Shown in pieces: positions 8,302 through 15,879 of a DNA stretch of 39,318 nucleotides (position 1 is its first letter; each line of letters opens with the position of its first letter). The stretch is from Terriglobia bacterium (GTDB lineage Bacteria > Acidobacteriota > Terriglobia > Acidiferrales > UBA7541). The position numbers and the translations under genes are program-made. The notes under the pieces are model-generated. The model had not been told where the DNA came from. It saw nothing but the letters and a program-made list of their open reading frames with translations, and ran no database searches. The DNA lies in the NCBI GenBank assembly GCA_020072765.1, contig JAIQGD010000012.1, forward strand, positions 1 to 39,318, written 5' to 3'.

Positions 8302-9120
8302 CTACGGCGCGCACTTGCTGGCTGGCACGGAATACAGTTGCTTGCGCGCGGCGTCAAGCTGCTCGCGTTTCGATAGGTAGCCGTTCGTTGAGGAAATGAA
8401 ATCCTCAAAGGAAGCGCTGATTTCCGCGGTGATCTCCTCGCTCGCCCGCCGGTACGTTCCGGCCATATCCAGTTCTCCGAATGTCCAGGTCACTGGATGC
8501 AGGAGGGCATGGATGCGTTCTTCGGTTCCCAAAATGTCCAGCGGCGTCTCCTTGCGCCATTTGAAGCCGCTATCGGAGATGTAGCGGACGTTGTGCATCA
8601 AGTCGTGATTGTAGGCGTCAACGTAGTATTCATTGAGCTTTTGAAGAAACGCGCTGGATGCGGGGCGGTGCTGAGAGACGGACGCGATTTTGATGTGCAG
8701 GATATTCTCAAGGGCGGCAACATCGCTCAGAACGCCTTCTAGCGGATCGATCCCGTGCGCTTCGAAAAAGTCCGTCTCGTAGTGCAACCCGACCTCGAAT
8801 CCCATGGACACGATTTGCCGGAGCGCCTCCCAATGTGGCGGTGCGGCGGGGTTGTAATACAAGGAATGCAGAAGAACGAAATAGGAAGAGCGCACGCCCA
8901 GGGAGTGCTCCAACTGCGCCATCCGCAATGCGTATCGCGGGGCGACATCAATATCGTGGCGCAGAAGCAGGAATCGCCCTTGTGAGTGAGCGCCGTGCTT
9001 CATCTCCGAAACGGTGGGGAATTTGTAGCCGAGAGTGATGGCCTTTGCCAGCACCTCCGCGTAGTGTTCGAGTGAAAAATGGTCGCTCTGAATCGCCGGT
9101 GTGCTGTGGTTCGTTTTCAT
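8302..9120 (-). CDS. NodB-like polysaccharide deacetylase (272 aa)
   Basis: This third NodB-like protein in the window is a short version without the N-terminal extension. Motifs are LRHDID (53-58), FEVGLHYETD (108-117, His113), SQHRP (149-153) and a late LLHPVTW (206-212), the His-Pro-x-Trp signature seen near the C-terminus of related deacetylases. The frame is open to 9159, but the ATG at 9118-9120 has GAAGG five bases upstream and starts 11 bases after the stop of the lipoyl/beta-helix gene, so that start is preferred. It is the last gene of the E1 operon. It may prepare the amine that the beta-helix transferase acylates, or reverse that acylation. Confidence 0.8.
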   Translation of the reverse strand: MKTNHSTPAIQSDHFSLEHYAEVLAKAITLGYKFPTVSEMKHGAHSQGRFLLLRHDIDVAPRYALRMAQLEHSLGVRSSYFVLLHSLYYNPAAPPHWEALRQIVSMGFEVGLHYETDFFEAHGIDPLEGVLSDVAALENILHIKIASVSQHRPASSAFLQKLNEYYVDAYNHDLMHNVRYISDSGFKWRKETPLDILGTEERIHALLHPVTWTFGELDMAGTYRRASEEITAEISASFEDFISSTNGYLSKREQLDAARKQLYSVPASKCAP

Positions 9121-9131
9121 GGGAGCCTTCG

Positions 9132-10754
9132 TCAAATGAGTCCTGCGTGATAACGCCAAGGCCCGGGTTCCAGGCGGATGCCGCGCTTGCGCAGAAACTC
9201 CCGAGCCGCATCCGCGAAAAGTCCCGACGGGCCGTGAAGAGTCTGTTTCAGAACGTTCATCACGGTGATGCCTGCCGATAGCGATGCGGGGGCGGAATCG
9301 AAAGTCCAGAGTACGGTTTCATCCGCATTCTCCAACGGAGGCAGGTGAGTGGGAAGGGATTCAAGAAAGCCCAACTGATACATCTTCCCGTTGTGCACGG
9401 CCGTGAAATTCAGAAGAGGGCTGGTTTGGACCGGCTCCACCTGCACGTGTTTCAACTGGAGAAGCTCGTGAAATTGCCGCAGCATCGTCTCCGCGATCTG
9501 CAACTGTTTGTGGCGGGTGACAGGGCGGGCTGCATCGCGAACCACATGCGCGGGAACGCCAATCGCCAGCTTCCCCTTGGGAATGGCGGAAATTAGATAG
9601 GAATTCGACGCCAAGACCGAACCCTCCCCAACGCGCGAGCCGGCGTACAGCGTGGCATTCATGCCAACCTGGGCGAAGTCTTCGAGAACGATGGGGGCGA
9701 AGGTGTTTTCGTGGCCTTCCAGGATGGAGTGGCCGATGTTGTGCGTCACCAGAATGGTGCGCTGGGTCAGAAATACTTCCTTGCCAATCACCACGGGCCG
9801 GCAGATGTTGATGAAGAGGTCGTCGCCGAGATACACGTTGTCTCCGGCGACGAAAACGGCCCAAGGGTCGGCGTTCCCGCCGCCGCCGATTTGAATGCGG
9901 CTGCCCGCGAATGTATTCTGGCCGAATACGACGGTTCCACCCCGGATAACAAGCCCTTCGCGGAAGCTGGAAAGGGCGGAAATCGCTACGCGTTCGCGAA
10001 CGATAACGCTACTGTTCTCACCCACGCGCACGCCGTCCCCAAGCTGAATCTGCGGGGCAATCAGGATGGTTCGCTTGCCGATCACAACATCTTCGCCGAT
10101 CTCGGCGCCATGTTTTCGGTAGACTTTGCATTTGTCCGCCGGCGATAGTGCCGCGATGGCTTCCGGATCCTTGCGCAAGGAATCCAGAAAGGCCGGGTCA
10201 AGCATGCCACGGCTCGTCTCGGCCGCAAGGCCGGGGAGAGAAACCCCCTCGAGCGAAATGCCCTTCAGCGCAAAGTGCAATGGCCCGGCGGAAGCACTGC
10301 CAACCGGCCCGCGTGCAAGGTAGTCCTGAACGTGCTGTTCCCGAACCATGGCGATTCCCGCGAAGGTTTCGGGGGCAAGTCCGTTGCACTCGATGAGCGC
10401 CAGAGCTTTCTTGCTGAATCGCGTTCCGGGCAGCGAAACATCCGGCGAACGCGGAGCGTCGCTCGTTGCCACGGCTGCAAAGGCGAGCGGGGGCCTCGGC
10501 TCAACAGCGGGCGCTTCCGCTCCGATGTACGCCACGATCGTTCCCACAGCCAGGTCCTCACCCGCCGCGACTCTCAAGTGAACCGTGCCACTGCCTGGCG
10601 CAGCGAGTTCGACAAGCGCCTTGGAAGTCTCTATCTCAGCCAGATTCTGGCCCTCGCGGACCTCGTCGCCATCCTTCACCAGCCACGCCACGAGCTTGAC
10701 GGATTCGTCATTTACGTTGATGAGCGGAAGCTCAACGGCCGTAGCCTTAGACAT
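9132..10754 (-). CDS. lipoyl domain + E3-binding-like domain + left-handed beta-helix acyltransferase fusion
   Basis: The protein begins like a 2-oxoacid dehydrogenase E2. A lipoyl domain (about 3-78) has the modification lysine in IETSKALVEL, Lys45. After a Pro/Ala linker comes a peripheral-subunit-binding-like helix pair (about 108-146). Where an E2 catalytic domain with an HxxxD motif should follow, there is instead a hexapeptide-repeat left-handed beta-helix (about 216-405), with a probable catalytic histidine in LVTHNIGH (His338) and the typical ending AIGVPAHVV. Residues 415-540 form a C-terminal domain I do not recognise. The ATG overlaps the stop of the E1 gene by eight bases. The obvious reading is acyl transfer from lipoyl to a sugar or similar acceptor. 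The domain assignments are strong; the reaction is inference. Confidence 0.85.
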   Translation of the reverse strand: MSKATAVELPLINVNDESVKLVAWLVKDGDEVREGQNLAEIETSKALVELAAPGSGTVHLRVAAGEDLAVGTIVAYIGAEAPAVEPRPPLAFAAVATSDAPRSPDVSLPGTRFSKKALALIECNGLAPETFAGIAMVREQHVQDYLARGPVGSASAGPLHFALKGISLEGVSLPGLAAETSRGMLDPAFLDSLRKDPEAIAALSPADKCKVYRKHGAEIGEDVVIGKRTILIAPQIQLGDGVRVGENSSVIVRERVAISALSSFREGLVIRGGTVVFGQNTFAGSRIQIGGGGNADPWAVFVAGDNVYLGDDLFINICRPVVIGKEVFLTQRTILVTHNIGHSILEGHENTFAPIVLEDFAQVGMNATLYAGSRVGEGSVLASNSYLISAIPKGKLAIGVPAHVVRDAARPVTRHKQLQIAETMLRQFHELLQLKHVQVEPVQTSPLLNFTAVHNGKMYQLGFLESLPTHLPPLENADETVLWTFDSAPASLSAGITVMNVLKQTLHGPSGLFADAAREFLRKRGIRLEPGPWRYHAGLI

Positions 10755-12717
10755 GAGCGTGAAGGCCTTTCAGAGCAGACAGAATGGAGCCGGCGTTGGG
10801 AAGCAATTCATTCTCGAGGGGGCCGCAAGATGGAATGGGATGTTGCGGCGGAGCGAGCCTCTTCGAGACACGCAGGACGCCGGGCGCCAGCTCCATAATT
10901 TGTGCGATTAACTCGGAACCAAGTGCGGCGAACGCCTGGCCTTCTTCCACCACCAGCAAGCGATGGGTGCGCTCCAGGGATTCGATCACCGGCCAGGGAT
11001 TCAGTGGATACAGCTGGGTCGGGCAGATTACTTCCGCCACGAGTTCGAATTCGTCGAAGGCGCGGGCAATCGCCTGCTCCACATACGAAAGCACGCCACC
11101 ATAGCAGAAGACCGTGATTTGCGGCGGCTCCGCGGGACGCAGGCGGCAAGAAGGAAAAGCTTCGTCCGTCTTTTCCAGAGTGAATCCTTCGGGAACGGCC
11201 GCGCCAAGGCGCGATGCATATAGAACTTTGTTTTCAATCACTAGCGTCGGGCGATCACTGCTGGTGAGCAGTGTGTCGTACAGCGTTCCGGGATCGATCC
11301 GTGAGTTCAGGGCCAGGACGCGAGTGTGCGGCAATCCGAGAAAATGTTTCTCGAGAGACTGGCTATGCGTGGGCCCATAGCCTCGCCGTCCGCCCATGGG
11401 CGTGCGCACGATCAGCGGCACGCGCATTTGGTTGTTGTACATGTACCGGAATTTCGAGGAGTGGTTGATCAGTTGATCGGCTGCGAGAGTCAAAAAGTCG
11501 CCAAACATGATCTCGCACACGGGAAGACAATCTCCCATCGCCAAGCCGTTGCCTATGCCGACGATGGCGGCTTCGCTGATAGGCGTGTTCCGCACGCGGC
11601 CGGGGAATTCGTCACTCAGCCCCTTCGTTACCTTGAAGGCTCCCCCGTAGGGCGATTCAATATCTTCTCCGATTAGAACGATGCGCGAATTGTGCTGCAT
11701 GTTGCGCCGCAAGGAGTCCCGAATACTGGCGACAACCATCGTTCCGGCTTCGGCTTGCGCCGCCGGTGTCCACGACGGCTTGCCGACTTCTGGCAGATCT
11801 TCGTCGTCATCGGCTTGCCGCGCGTACGGAGCTTCTTCGGCTGCCACAACCGCCGCATCCACCTGCTCTCTTGCGCGGACCAGTACCGCAGGATCCGCGT
11901 CTGGATGTTCTTCAAAAAACAGTCGTAGCGGATCGCGAGCCCAGTGCAAAGTAATTTCTTCCCGGTCGCGGTCGTCATCTCCCTTTGAATGCGGCATCAA
12001 CCGGTATGTATCCACCTGCAAGAAACCTGGCTGCCGCTTCTGGCGCACGTGTGCAACGCTTGCGGCCGCAATTTCGAGCAAACGCTCCGGCTCCCAAGTG
12101 GAACCGTAAAAATAGGGGATATCGAAGGATTCCGCGCGGGCGCGGATGCTGCCGGCCAGAGTCTGGCTTTGCGGCGTGCTTTGCGCGTAGAAATTATTTT
12201 CCAGGACAAAGAGAAGAGGCAGTTCCCACTTGCTGGCACAATTGAGTGTCTCGTAGACGGCGCCTTCGCCAAGTGTGCCGTCGCCGAGGAAAACAACCGC
12301 AATGTTGTCGAGCCCCCGCATTTGCAGGGACATGGCCAGCCCCGCGCCGATCGGGGCAATGCCGCCTTGAACGCCATTGCTGAAAAAACCGGTCTTCACA
12401 TCGCAGAGATGCTGGCTTCCACCACGCCCACCGCAGACGCCGCTGGACTTGCCCATGATTTCCGCGACGAGACCCTTCACATTGCCTGTGCGGGCCAGAA
12501 AGTGGCCATGGCAACGATGGTTGCTGAACATGACGTCGCCGGAGCGAAGTCCGCGAGCGATGCCAATGCCCACCAACTCCTGCCCAACGCAGGTGTGCAC
12601 CGTGCCGAATAGTTTGCCGTCCGCGAACAGCCGAAGAAGACGTTCCTCGACTTCCCGGATCAGAGCGGCCAGCTCAAAGGCCTCGACGAGAGATGATCGA
12701 CTTGAGATCTTCTGCAT
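10747..12717 (-). CDS. 2-oxoacid dehydrogenase E1 alpha-beta fusion (thiamine diphosphate)
   Basis: This enzyme decarboxylates a 2-oxoacid on thiamine diphosphate and would load the acyl group on a lipoyl arm. Numbered from the ATG at 12717 (656 aa), residues 10-300 are E1 alpha: HRCHGHFLARTG near 67-78, GGRGGSQHL near 96-104, and the cofactor motif GDG (145-147) to NN (174-175). Residues 320-656 are E1 beta: IGEDIES, ISEAAIVGIGNGLA with the conserved Glu near 382, GPTHSQSLE, and the C-terminal PLNPWPVIESLERTHRLLVVEEG. The two chains are separate proteins in many complexes. The frame is open to a GTG at 12795, but the alpha homology begins just after 12717. No E3 gene is in the window. Acetoin or pyruvate dehydrogenase-like E1 is the closest match by eye. 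Confidence 0.88.
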   Translation of the reverse strand: MQKISSRSSLVEAFELAALIREVEERLLRLFADGKLFGTVHTCVGQELVGIGIARGLRSGDVMFSNHRCHGHFLARTGNVKGLVAEIMGKSSGVCGGRGGSQHLCDVKTGFFSNGVQGGIAPIGAGLAMSLQMRGLDNIAVVFLGDGTLGEGAVYETLNCASKWELPLLFVLENNFYAQSTPQSQTLAGSIRARAESFDIPYFYGSTWEPERLLEIAAASVAHVRQKRQPGFLQVDTYRLMPHSKGDDDRDREEITLHWARDPLRLFFEEHPDADPAVLVRAREQVDAAVVAAEEAPYARQADDDEDLPEVGKPSWTPAAQAEAGTMVVASIRDSLRRNMQHNSRIVLIGEDIESPYGGAFKVTKGLSDEFPGRVRNTPISEAAIVGIGNGLAMGDCLPVCEIMFGDFLTLAADQLINHSSKFRYMYNNQMRVPLIVRTPMGGRRGYGPTHSQSLEKHFLGLPHTRVLALNSRIDPGTLYDTLLTSSDRPTLVIENKVLYASRLGAAVPEGFTLEKTDEAFPSCRLRPAEPPQITVFCYGGVLSYVEQAIARAFDEFELVAEVICPTQLYPLNPWPVIESLERTHRLLVVEEGQAFAALGSELIAQIMELAPGVLRVSKRLAPPQHPIPSCGPLENELLPNAGSILSALKGLHAHV

Positions 12718-12845
12718 GGTTATGTGAGTACCGTCTCTCTTGAAAAGCAGCTGCTGGACCGCGAAGCCAACTCCCTGACGGTATTTGCCAGGCACGGCTT
12801 CGCAAGCTCATGGCTCTCGAATCCGAGCACGATAGGCCAGAGGCA

Positions 12846-12888
12846 ATTCTGGAATATAAACAGGCCGTGACAATTTCTTCACATTGTC
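12846..12888 (-). promoter_or_regulatory. candidate promoter with inverted-repeat operator upstream of E1
   Basis: On the minus strand, TTGTCA (12873 to 12868) is followed after 16 bases by CAGAAT (12851 to 12846), a fair sigma-70-like pair about 130 bases before the E1 ATG. The -35 box lies in an inverted repeat GACAAT-N8-ATTGTC (12869-12888), which could be a regulator site. Matches of this quality arise by chance, so this is only a candidate. Confidence 0.25.
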
Positions 12889-13192
12889 TGCGGAAGGTCG
12901 GTGGACGCTCCAAATTCATGCCGAGGCGGATGTAGCGACGAGCGCGACGCGCGGAATGTGCAGCGTGCTGGCCGCCATGCGCAGGCTGCAGTTTTCATAG
13001 TCCTGTCATCTTCCAATAACCAGCGCTGACTAATCATGTTCCACCCAGCCTTCCGCATGATTGACGGTATTTTCAGGGAAGTGCAAAGCCGTGGACGGGA
13101 ATCGTCGCAGGCCAGGGCTTTGCATGCGACTGCCTTGGCGCGGGCGTTTCTGGAAGTTACTGAACAGGCTGCCGCTGTAAGGCAGAATGGCG

Positions 13193-13238
13193 GAGCCGTA
13201 CGCGCGGTTCTAGCGAAGCGCTGCACGACGTACGGTTC
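13193..13238 (+). other. hairpin resembling group II intron domain V
   Basis: GAGCCGTACG (13193-13202) pairs over ten positions, including one G-T, with CGTACGGTTC (13229-13238). The outer arms closely resemble the GAGCCGTA...TACGGTTC arms of bacterial group II intron domain V. The inner part is 26 bases, longer than in a standard 34-base domain V, and contains AGCG-AAG-CGCT. No reverse transcriptase or other intron domain is recognisable nearby, so at most it is a 3' remnant. Confidence 0.3.
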
Positions 13239-13404
13239 GTTGCATCCAGATGGCTTGCCGCCTGAATCCAGCAGGAACATGAGGATGAAATGACGGCGCG
13301 CCCAGCGAGCATGTGCGTCGGCATGTTTTGGCCATCCTGCCCAACGCTGGAAGACTGGGGGCATTGGGTTCGTTGCTTCCTGACCACAAACAGGGAATGG
13401 ATCA

Positions 13405-14388
13405 ATGTGCGCTCTAGTGCAGCAGACATTTAGTTGTGATGTGCGAGTCGGGGCCGCTGGTAAACGTCGAGGGAAGCCGTATCGCGTCGTGGCGGGCGGG
13501 CTGACGTTCTTTTGCGCGAAGTTGCCGGCACTGCTCAATAATGAGCAATGGGATGTTCGCGACCGTTCGCAGCGCACGCCAGGGCACGTCTTGGGGCTGA
13601 TCCGAGATTTGCCCGGATGTGATTTGGCCTACAGCTGGGCCGGGCGAATCAACATGGGCAAATTTCTGTGGGCGGCGCGATGCCTGGGGGTCAGAAAAGT
13701 TGTGCTGTTCTGGTGCGGGAGCGACGTCCTGCACGCGAAGAAGCTGCTGGCCCTGGGCAAGATGGACCCCTGGGTGGCCAGTCGAATCCATTGGGCTGCG
13801 TCTCCTTCCTTGGCGGAAGAGGTGCGCTCGCTGGGGTTGCGCTGTGAGTTTGTGCAAGCATCTTTCGTCGAGCCTGTTGCTTCTCCCAAACCGCTCCCCA
13901 GAAAATTCTCCGTCCTCGTATTCATGCCCAGAGCGGATCGCGGCGAGTTATACGGCTGGGACCGGATCGTGGACGTGGCTCAGTCACTTCCGTCCGTGGA
14001 TTTCCAACTCGTGGGTTTGCATCCGGGGCAAACCCTTCAGGGGCCGGCGAACATATGCATGCACTACTTTACGAGTGACCTGACGCCGTTCTACGAGCAA
14101 GCCACGGTTCTCTGGCGTCCGGTGCGGCATGATGCCGGTGTTTCCTTCATGGTGCTTGAGGCGCTCGCGCACGGTCGCCACGTTCTCTATACCTACCCGA
14201 TTCCCGGCGCCACGCAGGTGAGCGGCGCAGGGGAAGCGAAGCGCCAACTAGAGCATCTGCGTGAACTGAACGCCGCCGGGAATCTTCCCTTGAACCACGC
14301 GGGCATGCAGAGCATTCGGACTACGTATGCAAGGGACGTCGTGCGCAACGAACTTCACCGCCGCTGGGAAGACATTATTGCATCGTGA
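13405..14388 (+). CDS. putative GT-B-type glycosyltransferase (327 aa)
   Basis: The protein is clearly paralogous to the one at 37664-38608. Shared blocks include (V)FMPRADRGELYGWDRI near 172-188, ATVLWRPVRHD near 233-243, MVLEALAHGRHVLYTYP near 249-265 and GSD near 105-107. The C-terminal half has the look of a GT-B donor-binding domain, with the Glu of LEAL in the place of the usual E-x7-E element. I cannot assign it to a named family. The first 20 or so residues are not conserved in the paralogue, so the true start may be a GTG near 13441. It ends where the next glycosyltransferase frame opens (TGA 14386-14388). It probably adds a sugar to a lipid-linked or nucleotide-linked glycan in the cytoplasm. 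Confidence 0.7.
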   Translation: MCALVQQTFSCDVRVGAAGKRRGKPYRVVAGGLTFFCAKLPALLNNEQWDVRDRSQRTPGHVLGLIRDLPGCDLAYSWAGRINMGKFLWAARCLGVRKVVLFWCGSDVLHAKKLLALGKMDPWVASRIHWAASPSLAEEVRSLGLRCEFVQASFVEPVASPKPLPRKFSVLVFMPRADRGELYGWDRIVDVAQSLPSVDFQLVGLHPGQTLQGPANICMHYFTSDLTPFYEQATVLWRPVRHDAGVSFMVLEALAHGRHVLYTYPIPGATQVSGAGEAKRQLEHLRELNAAGNLPLNHAGMQSIRTTYARDVVRNELHRRWEDIIAS

Positions 14389-14543
14389 AGTATGAATACG
14401 GCGCCACTCTGTCCCGATTGAACGGGGCGGCCCAGGCGAGCAGGGGTGTGGCGCCGACCGAATCGTTGCGAAGCAAACCGCAAGCAATCGGCAGCTACAG
14501 CAACCGAAGGAAGGCCAGCCTGTCCCAGGGACCCATTACTCCG

Positions 14544-15686
14544 ATGCCTCAACTCAAAGTTGTGCATATGACCTCGGTTCATGATGCGGCCGATCCACGC
14601 ATCTTCCACAAGGAGTGCCGTTCTCTCGCCCGAGCTGGATTTGAAGTCACGGTTATTGGACCACACGAGCAGGATTCCATCGTGGACGGTGTTCGGATCA
14701 GGCCAATCCAGCGTGACGACGCGCGATCCGCACGCATGACCCGAACCTCATGGCGTGTCTACGAGGAAGCCCGGCGGCAGGATGCCGACGTGTACCACTT
14801 CCACGACCCGGAGCTAATCCCTGTCGGGCTTCTTCTCCGCGCGCGGGGAAAGCACGTCATTTACGACATCCATGAGGATATGCCCAAGGATGTCTTGTCC
14901 AAGGACTATCTGTTCGCATGGAGCCGCCCGATGCTTTCCTGGCTGATCGACCGGATCGAACGAGCGGCTTGCAGACACTTTTCTGCACTCGTCGTTGTCA
15001 CGCCGACCATCGCCGACCGTTTGAAGAAGAGCAATCAGCGTACCGTAGTTGTTTACAACTACCCAGACGCGTGTGAACTGGTAAGCAATGGCGGTGGGAT
15101 GCCATGGGAAAGGCGCCGGCAATCGGTCGCATATGTCGGCGGGATCACCGTGAAGCGCTCCATCTCGGAGATGGTGTGCGCCATGGCGCTGCTGCCGAAA
15201 TCTCTCGAAGCGACGCTCGAACTGGCAGGGCCTGAAGTTCCATCCGAGGCGAATTCCGAGGAACTGCGCAAGCATCCCGGCTGGGCAAGAGTACGTCATC
15301 ACGGCTTTGTAGACCTCGCGACGACGTACAGCATTCTCAAAAGTGTTCGGGCGGGCTTGATGATTCTGCGTCCCGAACCAAACCACGTTCACGCGATGCC
15401 CCTAAAACTCTTTGAATATATGGGAGCGGGTCTCCCTGTCATTTCGTCGGACTTTCCCTTGTGGCGGCGAATTATTGGTGAAGCTGGTTGCGGGATCTTT
15501 GTGGACCCCATGAATCCCAAGGAAATTGCCCGGGCGATCGAATACATCCTGTCCCATCCCAAGGAGGCGGAAGAAATGGGGCGACGCGGTCAGGCGGCCG
15601 TTCTGGAGCAATTCAATTGGGACTCGGAGGCTGAGAAACTCGTCCGTCTCTACAGGGAGTTTAAGAATCCCCGGTGTGCGAAGTAG
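14544..15686 (+). CDS. family 4 glycosyltransferase
   Basis: This is a retaining GT-B enzyme of the GT4 type, transferring sugars from a nucleotide donor. The N-terminal domain starts VVHMTSVHDAADPRIFHKEC, a common opening of this group, with VYHFHDPELIPVG near residue 75. The donor-site element is in HAMPLKLFEYMGAGLPVIS near 285-303. The frame is open back to a GTG at 14385 that overlaps the previous stop, but those 53 residues are not family-like; the ATG at 14544 begins exactly at the conserved domain, with AGGGA twelve bases upstream. No membrane segment is seen. It likely follows the preceding glycosyltransferase in the same transcript. Confidence 0.85.
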   Translation: MPQLKVVHMTSVHDAADPRIFHKECRSLARAGFEVTVIGPHEQDSIVDGVRIRPIQRDDARSARMTRTSWRVYEEARRQDADVYHFHDPELIPVGLLLRARGKHVIYDIHEDMPKDVLSKDYLFAWSRPMLSWLIDRIERAACRHFSALVVVTPTIADRLKKSNQRTVVVYNYPDACELVSNGGGMPWERRRQSVAYVGGITVKRSISEMVCAMALLPKSLEATLELAGPEVPSEANSEELRKHPGWARVRHHGFVDLATTYSILKSVRAGLMILRPEPNHVHAMPLKLFEYMGAGLPVISSDFPLWRRIIGEAGCGIFVDPMNPKEIARAIEYILSHPKEAEEMGRRGQAAVLEQFNWDSEAEKLVRLYREFKNPRCAK

Positions 15687-15879
15687 CCGGCATCGCCGCA
15701 CCCGACGGATACGGATCGGCGAACGCTGCCCGCAATGTCGCATGTCCCTCTGTCCCGGGAACGATTCGTCAATCGTCTCGAAACATTTTCATGTCAGTCG
15801 CACGGCGTTTACATGGCTCGCATAGCATGCCCTCGCTTTTGGATGCGGCCACCACCCCGTCAAGGATTTAGCTAGACTT

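Larger units (their letters stand above)
12718..13404. other. intergenic region between divergent E1 operon and glycosyltransferase
   Basis: About 690 bases lie between the two divergent genes. No convincing coding frame is present. It contains a weak promoter/operator candidate for the E1 operon near 12846-12888, a 9-base inverted repeat TGCAAAGCC (13082-13090) / GGCTTTGCA (13116-13124), and a strong hairpin resembling group II intron domain V at 13193-13238. The mix suggests both regulatory DNA and mobile-element debris. Confidence 0.5.

Noticed and set aside
10747-12717. Housekeeping pyruvate dehydrogenase E1
   Set aside because: The absence of a normal E2 and E3 beside it and its overlap with the beta-helix fusion gene make a specialised role more likely, although the catalytic chemistry should be the same.
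13036-13293. Small plus-strand frame of 85 codons before the glycosyltransferase
   Set aside because: It spans the domain V-like hairpin and inverted repeat and lacks a ribosome binding site, so it is more likely non-coding.
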